A stretch of DNA of 64,000 nt from an uncultured Eubacteriales bacterium (GTDB lineage Bacteria > Bacillota > Clostridia > Oscillospirales > Acutalibacteraceae): contig CAKSQO010000003.1 in NCBI GenBank assembly GCA_934486615.1, positions 62,001 through 126,000 of the forward strand. Reading direction: 5' to 3'. The stretch's first letter is position 1, and every line of letters begins with the position of its first letter. The notes under the pieces are model-generated. The model saw only the letters and a program-made list of their open reading frames with translations. It was not told where the DNA came from and did no database searches. This document shows, in pieces, positions 43,590-50,790 of the stretch. The position numbers and the translations under genes were made by a program.

Positions 43590-44219
43590 ATGGAAAACGT
43601 AATATTGGTAAATCACCCGCTTGTTCAGCACAAACTGACTATCCTCAGGAACGAAAAGACCAGCTCCAAGGATTTCCGCCAGCTTGTCAGCGAGATCGCG
43701 ACCCTCATGTGCTATGAGGCCACCCGCGACCTGCCGCTCAAGGAGGTTGAGGTCAAAACGCCCGTAAGCATCGCCAAGACCAACGTTATCGCAGGCCGTA
43801 AGCTTGCTTTCGTACCGATTCTGCGTGCGGGACTCGGTATGGTCGACGGCGTGCTCAACCTCGTTCCGGGCGCTAAGATCGGCCACATCGGCCTTTATCG
43901 CGACCCCGAAACGCTCAACCCTGTTGAGTATTACTGCAAGCTGCCCAGCGATATGCCGCAGCGCGACGTAATCGTCCTTGACCCGATGCTCGCAACGGGC
44001 GGCTCGGGAATAGACGCTGTCACCCAGATCAAGAAGCGCTCGCCGCACTCCATCAAATTTATGTGCATTATCGCCGCGCCCGAGGGACTTGAAGCCTTCA
44101 CCAAGGCTCACCCCGATGTGCCCGTATACACTGCCGCAATCGACGAGAAGCTCAACGAGCACGGCTACATCGTGCCCGGCCTCGGCGACGCGGGAGACAG
44201 AATTTTCGGTACGCTTTAA
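43590..44219 (+). CDS. upp: uracil phosphoribosyltransferase
   Basis: A 209-residue enzyme making UMP from uracil and PRPP in pyrimidine salvage. Signatures are HPLVQHKLTILRNEKTSSKD, VPILRAGLGMVDGVL, PRPP loop VLDPMLATGGSGIDAV and C-terminal uracil-binding GYIVPGLGDAGDRIFGT. Length is standard. The stop and the next start share one base (TAATG), linking its translation to that of the WYL regulator downstream. Confidence 0.98.
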   Translation: MENVILVNHPLVQHKLTILRNEKTSSKDFRQLVSEIATLMCYEATRDLPLKEVEVKTPVSIAKTNVIAGRKLAFVPILRAGLGMVDGVLNLVPGAKIGHIGLYRDPETLNPVEYYCKLPSDMPQRDVIVLDPMLATGGSGIDAVTQIKKRSPHSIKFMCIIAAPEGLEAFTKAHPDVPVYTAAIDEKLNEHGYIVPGLGDAGDRIFGTL

Positions 44220-45208
44220 TGTCGGGAGTCAAGGACTCAAAGCTCGTGCTGCTCAGCCTTTGCCGCCTGCTTTTGACGCAAAGCGACGAGCAGCACCCCA
44301 TGACTGCGGGCAAGCTCATTGAGCTGCTCGCCGCCGAGGGCTATCACACCGAGCGCAAGACGATCTACCGCCATATCGAAACGCTGTGCAGCTTCGGCCT
44401 TGACGTGCTCCATTCGGAGGACGCGCCGCGCGGGTACTACGTCGTCTCGCGCGACTTTGATTTGACCGAGCTGCGCCTGCTCATTGACGCGGTCGAGTCC
44501 TCGTATTTCATAACGCATAAAAAGTCGGCGGAGCTTATCGACAAGCTGGCCGCCCTCGCTTCGGTGCACGAGGCCGAGAGGCTCAAAAAGGGGCTGCACC
44601 TCGATACCGTCAGCAAGACCGACAATGAAAAGACCTACTACTACATCGACGCGATATACAAGGCTATTGCAACCGATATGCGCGTTGAGTTCAAGTATCT
44701 GGAGTTCACTCCCACGGGCGAGAAGCACTACCGTCAGGGCGGGCAGAAGTACGTCGTCAGCCCCTATGCCGTTGTGTGCGAGGGCGGGCGCTACTACCTG
44801 CACGCCTATCACGAAAAGTACGACACAATCTCGAGCTTCCGCATCGACCTGATGGAATCGGTCAGCGTCAGCAAGCTCAAGCGGCTCAAAAGCGACGAGT
44901 ACGCCGACTACGACCCGGTCGTTCGCGGCAAGACGTCGTTCGACCAATTCGGCGGCACGCTCGTCAGGGTGGTCGCCCGGTTCGACAATTCCCTCGCGGG
45001 CGCGCTGATAAGCCGTTTCGGCGACGACGTTAAAATGGAGACGAGCGGCGACGGTCACTTCACCGCCGCATTTGACGCCGAGCTGTCGCCGCGATTTTTT
45101 GCGTGGGTGTTCGGCTTCGGCGGCAAGGTCAGGCTGCTGTCTCCCAAGGCGGCGGTCACCCGATATGTAAACGAGCTTGAGCGCGTGCGCGCGCTTTACG
45201 GGGAGTGA
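44219..45208 (+). CDS. WYL domain transcriptional regulator
   Basis: A 329-residue predicted transcription factor. The N-terminal helix-turn-helix (about 5-70, LLAAEGYHTERKTIYRHIET) is followed by a WYL domain (about 145-225, YVVSPYAVVCEGGRYYLHAY and SFRIDLMESV) and a C-terminal WCX-type part. WYL domains sense nucleotides or nucleic acids in several systems, including phage defence, but no defence genes are adjacent. The coupling to upp hints at a link with nucleotide salvage; this is inference. It overlaps upp by one base. Confidence 0.9.
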   Translation: MSGVKDSKLVLLSLCRLLLTQSDEQHPMTAGKLIELLAAEGYHTERKTIYRHIETLCSFGLDVLHSEDAPRGYYVVSRDFDLTELRLLIDAVESSYFITHKKSAELIDKLAALASVHEAERLKKGLHLDTVSKTDNEKTYYYIDAIYKAIATDMRVEFKYLEFTPTGEKHYRQGGQKYVVSPYAVVCEGGRYYLHAYHEKYDTISSFRIDLMESVSVSKLKRLKSDEYADYDPVVRGKTSFDQFGGTLVRVVARFDNSLAGALISRFGDDVKMETSGDGHFTAAFDAELSPRFFAWVFGFGGKVRLLSPKAAVTRYVNELERVRALYGE

Positions 45209-45213
45209 GCCGT

Positions 45214-45990
45214 ATGTTCAGACGGGCCTCCCGCGCGGACCTGCCGCAGCTCAAGGCCTTGTGGCGGGCGGCTTTCGGCGATTCCGACGAGGAGATAAGC
45301 GCGTTTTTTGACAGCCGCTTTGACGGCTGCGACGCGTTTCTGTGCGAGCAGTCTGGCGCGGTGTGCGCCGCGCTGTACGCGCTCAGATGCACCTGCTGCA
45401 CAGCGGACGCGCGCTACATCTATGCCGTCGCGACCGACGAAAAAATGCGCGGCAGGGGGCTTGCAAGCGGGCTTATGCGCTTTGCGCTCGCGTCACTCGG
45501 GAGCGAGGGCGTGCGCGTGACGTGGCTGTGCCCGGCGAACGAGCGGCTGCGCGGCTTTTACGAGCGCTTCGGGTACAGGAGCGTGACTTCGTTTTGCACC
45601 GCAAGCGTGCGGGTCGGGCAGCCGCGGGAGGCTGACTTCCGCGTTATCGCGCCTGACGAGGCCGCGCGGCTGAGAAGCCGTCTGCTTTGCGGCAAAAGCG
45701 CCGTCGACTGGGACGAAAGCGCGCTTGAATACGCGCGAAAGTTTTACTCGGGCGAATGGCTTGCCGTCGGCGGGGGACTGGTGCTCGCGACAAAGGACGG
45801 CGAAGCCGTCGAGGTGCTCGGCGTCGACAAAAGCGCCGCTGCCGATGCCTGCGCCGCTTTCAGCGGAAAAACGCTTATCCGCCTGCGCCTGCCGTTCTGG
45901 GCGGGCGGGGAGGCCGCGCCGCAGATGATGCTGCGCTCGCCCGAAAGCGAAGCTGTGAGCGCTGTTTACGCCGCGCTCGAACTCAACTGA
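45214..45990 (+). CDS. GNAT family N-acetyltransferase
   Basis: A 258-residue protein whose N-terminal ~130 residues are a GNAT domain with the acetyl-CoA loop VATDEKMRGRGLASGLM and FYERFGYRSV. The C-terminal half is a second, weaker domain without a clear acetyl-CoA motif. Such two-domain forms resemble Eis-like acetyltransferases. The substrate is unknown. The start is taken as ATG 45214 because GGGGAG lies nine bases before it; GTG 45205 overlaps the WYL stop and is too close. Last gene before a strong terminator. Confidence 0.87.
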   Translation: MFRRASRADLPQLKALWRAAFGDSDEEISAFFDSRFDGCDAFLCEQSGAVCAALYALRCTCCTADARYIYAVATDEKMRGRGLASGLMRFALASLGSEGVRVTWLCPANERLRGFYERFGYRSVTSFCTASVRVGQPREADFRVIAPDEAARLRSRLLCGKSAVDWDESALEYARKFYSGEWLAVGGGLVLATKDGEAVEVLGVDKSAAADACAAFSGKTLIRLRLPFWAGGEAAPQMMLRSPESEAVSAVYAALELN

Positions 45991-45998
45991 AAAAGTGC

Positions 45999-46034
45999 AA
46001 AAGCCGTTTTGGGTCAGCCCAAAGCGGCTTTTTT
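45999..46034 (+). terminator. intrinsic terminator of the upp-WYL-GNAT operon
   Basis: A 15-bp stem with one mismatch (45999-46013 with 46018-46032), loop TCAG, and a T-run to 46034. Confidence 0.88.
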
Positions 46035-46055
46035 CTGCTTTTTATAAACAGCGGC

Positions 46056-46084
46056 TTGAATTCAGTGCGGACTTATGCTATGAT
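46056..46084 (+). promoter_or_regulatory. extended -10 promoter of the TetR-collagen-like operon
   Basis: TTGAAT (46056-46061), 17 bases, TATGAT (46079-46084), with TG at 46076-46077. The sequence ACGGTCGGT just downstream could be half of a TetR operator; this is speculative. Confidence 0.6.
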
Positions 46085-46124
46085 AATAATAAACGAACGG
46101 TCGGTATAAAGGAAGCGAACGAGA

Positions 46125-46715
46125 ATGAAAACGACTGAACAGCAGCACCTTGAGCGCAAGAGGGAGCTTATGGAAAAGTGCTTTGAGTGCTACGCCGAAA
46201 ACGGGCTGACGGGCACGGGGCTAAAGGCCTTGGCCGACGCGTGCGGCTGCACAAAGGCCAACCTCTACTCCTATTTTAAAAATCTTGACGAGCTTATAAT
46301 CGAGTCGACCGCCCACTGCATGGCTAAGGTCGAGGACGACTTTATGGCGAAGGCTCCGCGCGACCCGAAGGACGTTATGCGCTTTATCGAGGAAGTGCCG
46401 TACTGGACGGCGAGGGAGCACGGCAAAAAGTACCGCCTGATGTATCAGGTCTACACTCTGCCGAAGTATATTGAGCACGGAAAAAAGTTTTTCGAGGGCG
46501 TAAACGAGCGCTACACCGAATATGCCAAATTGCTTGAACCGAAGATCGGTATACCGTACACGGTCACCACGCCGCTGATATTCATTTTTGTGCGCGCCTG
46601 TGTTCACTACGCAATGTTCGAGGACGAATATTACTTGAAATCGCAGATGGAAATCCTGAAGCAGGGCTTACACCTGTTCGCGGATAATTACAAGGCAAAG
46701 GGATCAGAAGCATAG
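46125..46715 (+). CDS. TetR/AcrR family regulator
   Basis: A 196-residue repressor-type protein. The N-terminal helix-turn-helix (about 8-55) reads GLTGTGLKALADACGCTKAN and LYSYFKNLDELIIES. The C-terminal helical ligand-binding domain has no recognisable ligand signature. It is 20 bases upstream of the collagen-like lipoprotein gene and likely co-transcribed, so that surface protein is its most probable target. Autoregulation is expected but not proven. Confidence 0.9.
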   Translation: MKTTEQQHLERKRELMEKCFECYAENGLTGTGLKALADACGCTKANLYSYFKNLDELIIESTAHCMAKVEDDFMAKAPRDPKDVMRFIEEVPYWTAREHGKKYRLMYQVYTLPKYIEHGKKFFEGVNERYTEYAKLLEPKIGIPYTVTTPLIFIFVRACVHYAMFEDEYYLKSQMEILKQGLHLFADNYKAKGSEA

Positions 46716-46735
46716 TTTGTCAGGAGGGCTGAAAG

Positions 46736-48463
46736 ATGAAAAAGAAATTGTTTGCCGGTACGTTCAGGACGTTTGGCTGTGCGCTTTCGGCGGCGTGCAT
46801 TGTACTGACTGCCGGCTGCAGCGAGGCTCAGCCGACGAGCACGACGGCTCAGCAGATTCAGGTGCAGAACAACGGCAAGGCTATCCGGTGGAAGTACAGC
46901 GACGAGGCCGACTGGCGCGAGCTTGTGGCGCTCGCCGACCTCACGGGCGCCGCGGGCGAAAACGGCAGGGACGGCGTCGACGGTAAGAACGGCACTAACG
47001 GTAAAGACGGTGCCGACGGACGCGATGGCGCGGACGGCAAAGACGGAATAAATGGTAAAGACGGCCTTGACGGCAAAGATGGCGTCGACGGTAAAGACGG
47101 TGCTGACGGCAGGGACGGCACCGACGGAAAGAACGGCACCGACGGACGCGATGGTGCGGACGGCAAGGACGGAGTAAATGGTAAAGACGGCACTAACGGT
47201 AAAGATGGCGTCGACGGAAAGGACGGCGTCGACGGTAAGAATGGCACCGACGGACGCGATGGCGCGAACGGCAAGGACGGAGTAAATGGTAAAGACGGTG
47301 TCGACGGAAAGAACGGCACCGACGGTAAGGACGGCCGTGATGGCGCGGACGGCAAGACCGTCGAGGTCAAAAAGACCTCTCTTTATATACAGTGGCGCTA
47401 CGAGGGCGGCGAGTGGCAGAACCTGGTGGCTCTTGCCGATATTGCAGGGCCGTCGGGGCAAAACGGCGCAGACGGCAGAACGCCCGAATTCCGCGTGGAG
47501 GACGAGCTGCTGCAGTGGCGCTATATCGGCGATGAGATATGGCTGAATCTGTACGACCTTTCCCGACTGCGGGGCAGCGACGGTATGAACGGCCTTGACG
47601 GTAAAGACGGCGTTGACGGTAAAGACGGTGTCGACGGACGTGACGGAACTGACGGACGCGACGGCACAAACGGACGTGACGGAACCGACGGCCGCGACGG
47701 GCAAACTCCGTTTATCGGCGTCAACGGCAACTGGTGGTTCGGCACGACCGACACGGGCGTAAAAGCCGCAGGCAGGGACGGCACAAACGGACGTGACGGC
47801 ACAAACGGCCGCGACGGAACTGACGGCCGCGACGGGCAAACTCCGTTTATCGGCGTCAACGGCAACTGGTGGTTCGGCACGACCGACACGGGCGTAAAAG
47901 CCGCAGGCAGGGACGGCACAAACGGACGTGACGGCACAAACGGCCGCGACGGAACTGACGGCCGCGACGGCACAAACGGCCGCGACGGCGTTAACGGAAA
48001 AGACGGCACAAACGGCCGCGACGGCAAGGACGGAGTCTGCACGGGCTACTTTGCCGCGAGCGGCGCGGTGTACGGCTGGTCAACGGCGCTTCCGTTCACG
48101 GTGAAGAAAAGCATGGGCAGCCTGATTTCCTACAATTCATCGGGCAATAAAATTACGCTTGCAAAGGGACACTCCTACAGCCTTGTGTTCAGCGGGACGG
48201 TTTCGGTCAGCGCCAAGGCTGACGACAAAGTGTGCGGCGCGGCGCTCATTGACGGCTGCAACAATTCCGAGGTTATGATGGCCACGCGCACCTCAACTGT
48301 ACTGCCGAAGCAAAACCAGTCGGTTCGGCTGACGGTGTCGTACAACACAATTTACACGGCCGACGAGGACATCACCCTGACGTTTGCATACAATAATATG
48401 CTGTTTCAGGATACGAATTTCGGCGACAGCTGTTACAACATAACAATTATCGCGCTTGACTGA
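46736..48463 (+). CDS. collagen-like repeat lipoprotein
   Basis: A 575-residue surface protein. The signal peptide ends in lipobox LTAGC (Cys28), so it should be lipidated after LspA cleavage. Two short modules of type IRWKYSDEADWRELVALADL recur near 50, 210 and 255. Between and after them lie long Gly-X-Y tracts dominated by GKDG, GRDG, GTNG and GADG (about 78-205 and 285-440), expected to form a collagen-like triple helix. The C-terminal ~140 residues (VCTGYFAASGAVYGW onward) are a beta-rich head like the C1q/TNF-like heads of bacterial collagens such as BclA. It may act in adhesion or in the spore or cell coat. Ribosome site AGGAGG. Confidence 0.93.
   Translation: MKKKLFAGTFRTFGCALSAACIVLTAGCSEAQPTSTTAQQIQVQNNGKAIRWKYSDEADWRELVALADLTGAAGENGRDGVDGKNGTNGKDGADGRDGADGKDGINGKDGLDGKDGVDGKDGADGRDGTDGKNGTDGRDGADGKDGVNGKDGTNGKDGVDGKDGVDGKNGTDGRDGANGKDGVNGKDGVDGKNGTDGKDGRDGADGKTVEVKKTSLYIQWRYEGGEWQNLVALADIAGPSGQNGADGRTPEFRVEDELLQWRYIGDEIWLNLYDLSRLRGSDGMNGLDGKDGVDGKDGVDGRDGTDGRDGTNGRDGTDGRDGQTPFIGVNGNWWFGTTDTGVKAAGRDGTNGRDGTNGRDGTDGRDGQTPFIGVNGNWWFGTTDTGVKAAGRDGTNGRDGTNGRDGTDGRDGTNGRDGVNGKDGTNGRDGKDGVCTGYFAASGAVYGWSTALPFTVKKSMGSLISYNSSGNKITLAKGHSYSLVFSGTVSVSAKADDKVCGAALIDGCNNSEVMMATRTSTVLPKQNQSVRLTVSYNTIYTADEDITLTFAYNNMLFQDTNFGDSCYNITIIALD
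47701..47970 (+). repeat. perfect 135-bp tandem duplication inside the collagen-like gene
   Basis: Units 47701-47835 and 47836-47970 appear identical base for base (45 codons each). Each encodes QTPFIGVNGNWWFGTTDTGV followed by KAAGRDG and further Gly-X-Y triplets. The frame is kept, so the copy number can vary without truncating the protein. Confidence 0.9.
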
Positions 48464-48466
48464 GAA

Positions 48467-48742
48467 TACCATCGGTAGACAAGGGCAAACACGGTTTTTC
48501 GGGGCTAAAACAACAGTCAGCTTCGTTTTTCTCGTTGTCGGGCGCCGGCCCGACTGCCTCGTCAGCCTTGCTGACCGCCGTTTTCGCTCCCGAAAAACTC
48601 CGAATGACTTGTCCTTGAGCGAGGGTGAGGGTCGGCAAGGAAAAGGAAGACGGTGGGGCGGCGCCCACCTATGACTTTTGACGCCGTCCGACGCTCATTA
48701 TAGCCGAAGGACAAGCGTGTCTACCCTTGTTTACCGATGGTA
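48467..48742. mobile_element. MITE-like element, 276 bp
   Basis: Imperfect terminal inverted repeats of 27 bp (24 match, all three differences are transitions), starting TACCATCGGTARACAAGGG at both ends (48467 inward and 48742 inward). The ends are bounded by TA, consistent with TA target duplication as in Tc1/IS630-type elements. No transposase is encoded. It lies between the collagen-like gene's stop codon and its terminator. A solitary copy of the end is at 8861. Confidence 0.8.
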
Positions 48743-48757
48743 AATAAAAGCGCGGCA

Positions 48758-48788
48758 AGAGGGCAGCTTAAAGCGCTGCCCTCTTTTT
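48758..48788 (+). terminator. intrinsic terminator, presumably of the collagen-like gene
   Basis: Perfect 10-bp stem AGAGGGCAGC / GCTGCCCTCT, loop of 7, then TTTTT. It is now 295 bases from the stop codon because of the inserted element. Confidence 0.85.
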
Positions 48789-48862
48789 GTATAGGCAAAA
48801 CCGCCCGAATTATTCCCGTTTGAGCTTGGCATAATAACAAAAGCATAAGCGGGGTGGGTGCT

Positions 48863-50452
48863 TTGAAAAAGAAAATGAAGCGGCGAATGACAGCGGTGAT
48901 GACGTCGATAATGCTGATGTTCGCCGCCGCTACGGGTAAGCTTGCGACGGTGATGACCGGCGCTTTGCCGACGACTGGCAACGGCTCGACCAAAACGGTG
49001 ACCGTTTTCACTCCGCGCGGAACGATATACGACCGCAACCTTTTGCCGATGACCAACGCGCAGACGCGCACCGTCGCGGTCATCGAGCCGACCGCCGCAG
49101 CCGTCGCCGCCGTGAGCGGGCAGCTTGGTGATAACGCTGCCGCAGCGCTCGAAAAGCTCAGATCCGGCTCGCCCGCGGCAATCGAAGTGCCGTCGGAATT
49201 TGAGTGCGGCGACTGTCTCAAATACACCGTGCCGCTGCGCTACGGCGAGGGGCGGCTCGCCTCGCACGTTATCGGCTACGTCGACGCGCTCGGCGCGGGC
49301 GTGACGGGGACAGAGTACGCGTTCGATGACGTGCTCGGGCAGAATGAGCCGCTGAAGGTGACCTATCGCGTCGACGCTGTCGGTCGCCCGCTCGCGGGGG
49401 TCGCGCCCGAGGTGAGCGGCTCGGCCGAAGCAACTGCGGGGGTCGCGCTGACGATTGACACGCAGGTGCAGCGCCTTGTCGAGTCGGCGGCGAAAGACAG
49501 GCTCGACAAGGGCGCGGTCATCGTTATGGAGTCCGCGACGGGGCGGCTGCTTGCGCTGGCGAGCTTTCCCGATTACTCGCCGACGGCGGTCGGTGAAGCG
49601 CTGAACGATGAGAACGCGCCGCTTGTCAACCGCGCGCTGTCGCTTTACAACGTCGGCTCGGTGTTCAAGCCCGCCGTCGCCGCGGCGGCGCTCAAAAGCG
49701 GGATAAGCGCCGACTTCACCGACACCTGCAGCGGCTTTGTCGACGTGAGCGGCAAGGTGTTCAACTGCCACCTGCACAGCGGCCACGGCACGCTGAATAT
49801 GGAGCAAGCGCTTGCTCAGTCGTGCAACTGCTACTTTATTGCGCTCGGCCGCCGCACGGGCGGAGCAAATATCCTCGATATGTGCACGCGGCTCGGCTTT
49901 TCGCGCTCGTACTCGCTTGCGCAGACGCTGACGGCGCCCGCGGGCACGCTGCCCGGGCTTGCAACGCTTTCCTCGCAGCCTGCGGCTCTCGCGAACCTCT
50001 CGTTCGGTCAGGGCGAGCTTATGCTGACCCCGCTGCACATCGCAACGCTCGTCGCGGCGATAGCAAACGGCGGCAACCTCGTCACGCCGAGCCTGGTGCT
50101 CGGGCTGACCGAGGGCGGACAGCTTAAAAGCGAAATTTCCCCCGCAAAGCCGCGCAGGGTCATTTCCGGCGAGATTGCGGGCAAGCTCAAACAGATGATG
50201 CTTTATACCGTAAGCTCCGGCACGGGGCGCGCGGCCGCTCCCGAAGCGGGCAGGGCGGGCGGCAAGACCGCGACCGCCGAGACCGGCTGGACGGTGTCGG
50301 GCAGGACGATAAAGCAGTCTTGGTTTGCGGGCTTTTACCCCGAAAGCGGCGAGTACACCGTCGTCGTCATACGCGAGGACGGCGTCGGCGGCGCTGCTGA
50401 CTGCGCGCCTGTGTTCAAGCTTATCGCCGACGGCCTTGCGCAGCTGATGTAG
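48863..50452 (+). CDS. penicillin-binding protein with transpeptidase domain
   Basis: About 529 residues: a short basic N-terminus with one membrane helix, a dimerisation-type domain (FTPRGTIYDRN, about 45-190) and a class B transpeptidase domain. Active-site motifs are SVFK (Ser about 266, numbered from TTG 48863), SCN (about 320) and KTA at about 468 in GGKTATAETG, where KTG is usual. It cross-links peptidoglycan and would pair with a SEDS polymerase such as that at 40984. The start is uncertain: TTG 48863 behind GGGGTGG, or GTG 48854. A single gene away from the dcw cluster, so its role (elongation, division or spore cortex) is open. Confidence 0.9.
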   Translation: MKKKMKRRMTAVMTSIMLMFAAATGKLATVMTGALPTTGNGSTKTVTVFTPRGTIYDRNLLPMTNAQTRTVAVIEPTAAAVAAVSGQLGDNAAAALEKLRSGSPAAIEVPSEFECGDCLKYTVPLRYGEGRLASHVIGYVDALGAGVTGTEYAFDDVLGQNEPLKVTYRVDAVGRPLAGVAPEVSGSAEATAGVALTIDTQVQRLVESAAKDRLDKGAVIVMESATGRLLALASFPDYSPTAVGEALNDENAPLVNRALSLYNVGSVFKPAVAAAALKSGISADFTDTCSGFVDVSGKVFNCHLHSGHGTLNMEQALAQSCNCYFIALGRRTGGANILDMCTRLGFSRSYSLAQTLTAPAGTLPGLATLSSQPAALANLSFGQGELMLTPLHIATLVAAIANGGNLVTPSLVLGLTEGGQLKSEISPAKPRRVISGEIAGKLKQMMLYTVSSGTGRAAAPEAGRAGGKTATAETGWTVSGRTIKQSWFAGFYPESGEYTVVVIREDGVGGAADCAPVFKLIADGLAQLM

Positions 50453-50467
50453 GGCGCGAAATTTTGC

Positions 50468-50495
50468 TTGACAAACAAATTCGCTTTGCTATAAT
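50468..50495 (+). promoter_or_regulatory. SigA promoter of alaS
   Basis: TTGACA (50468-50473), 16 bases, TATAAT (50490-50495) with TG at 50487-50488 (extended -10). It lies directly upstream of the T-box leader. Confidence 0.85.
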
Positions 50496-50502
50496 ATTAT
50501 TG

Positions 50503-50758
50503 TATATGCAATAAGATATGCAATAAGCGTTTTAAGAAGCAAAAGCAGACGCTTTTCGTCTTTCAGAGAGGGCGGGGTCGGTGCGACCGTCCGACGGAGC
50601 GGCTTTCTGCACGCCGGCTTCCGAGCTTGCCGCCCAACAAGCGGCGTAACCCCTGCGTTAAAGGGGAGCTAAGAGCGGCTGCCTTTTTCAGGCGGCAATT
50701 CGGGTGGTACCGCGGAGCTTTCCGTCCCGTTTTTTTTCGGGGACAGAAGGCTCTTTTT
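50503..50758 (+). ncRNA. T-box riboswitch leader of alaS
   Basis: The leader carries the conserved T-box GGGTGGTACCGCGG (50702-50715). Its TGGT would pair with the ACCA end of uncharged tRNA-Ala (discriminator A). A stem I region with a CAGAGAGGG AG-box-like segment lies near 50565-50573. A smaller hairpin CCCCT/AGGGG follows near 50650-50665. A terminator stem (about 50714-50753: GAGC ... GTCCC / GGGGAC ... GCTC) ends in TTTTT. The specifier is probably a GCC in the stem I internal loop, but its exact position could not be fixed. Uncharged tRNA-Ala should stabilise the antiterminator and turn alaS on. Confidence 0.88.
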
Positions 50759-50790
50759 ATTTTGTTTATAATCCGAAAGGGGAAATATAA

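Noticed and set aside
46980..48030. Repeated DNA in this stretch taken as a CRISPR array
   Set aside because: The repeats are in-frame Gly-X-Y codons of a collagen-like protein, with no regular spacers.
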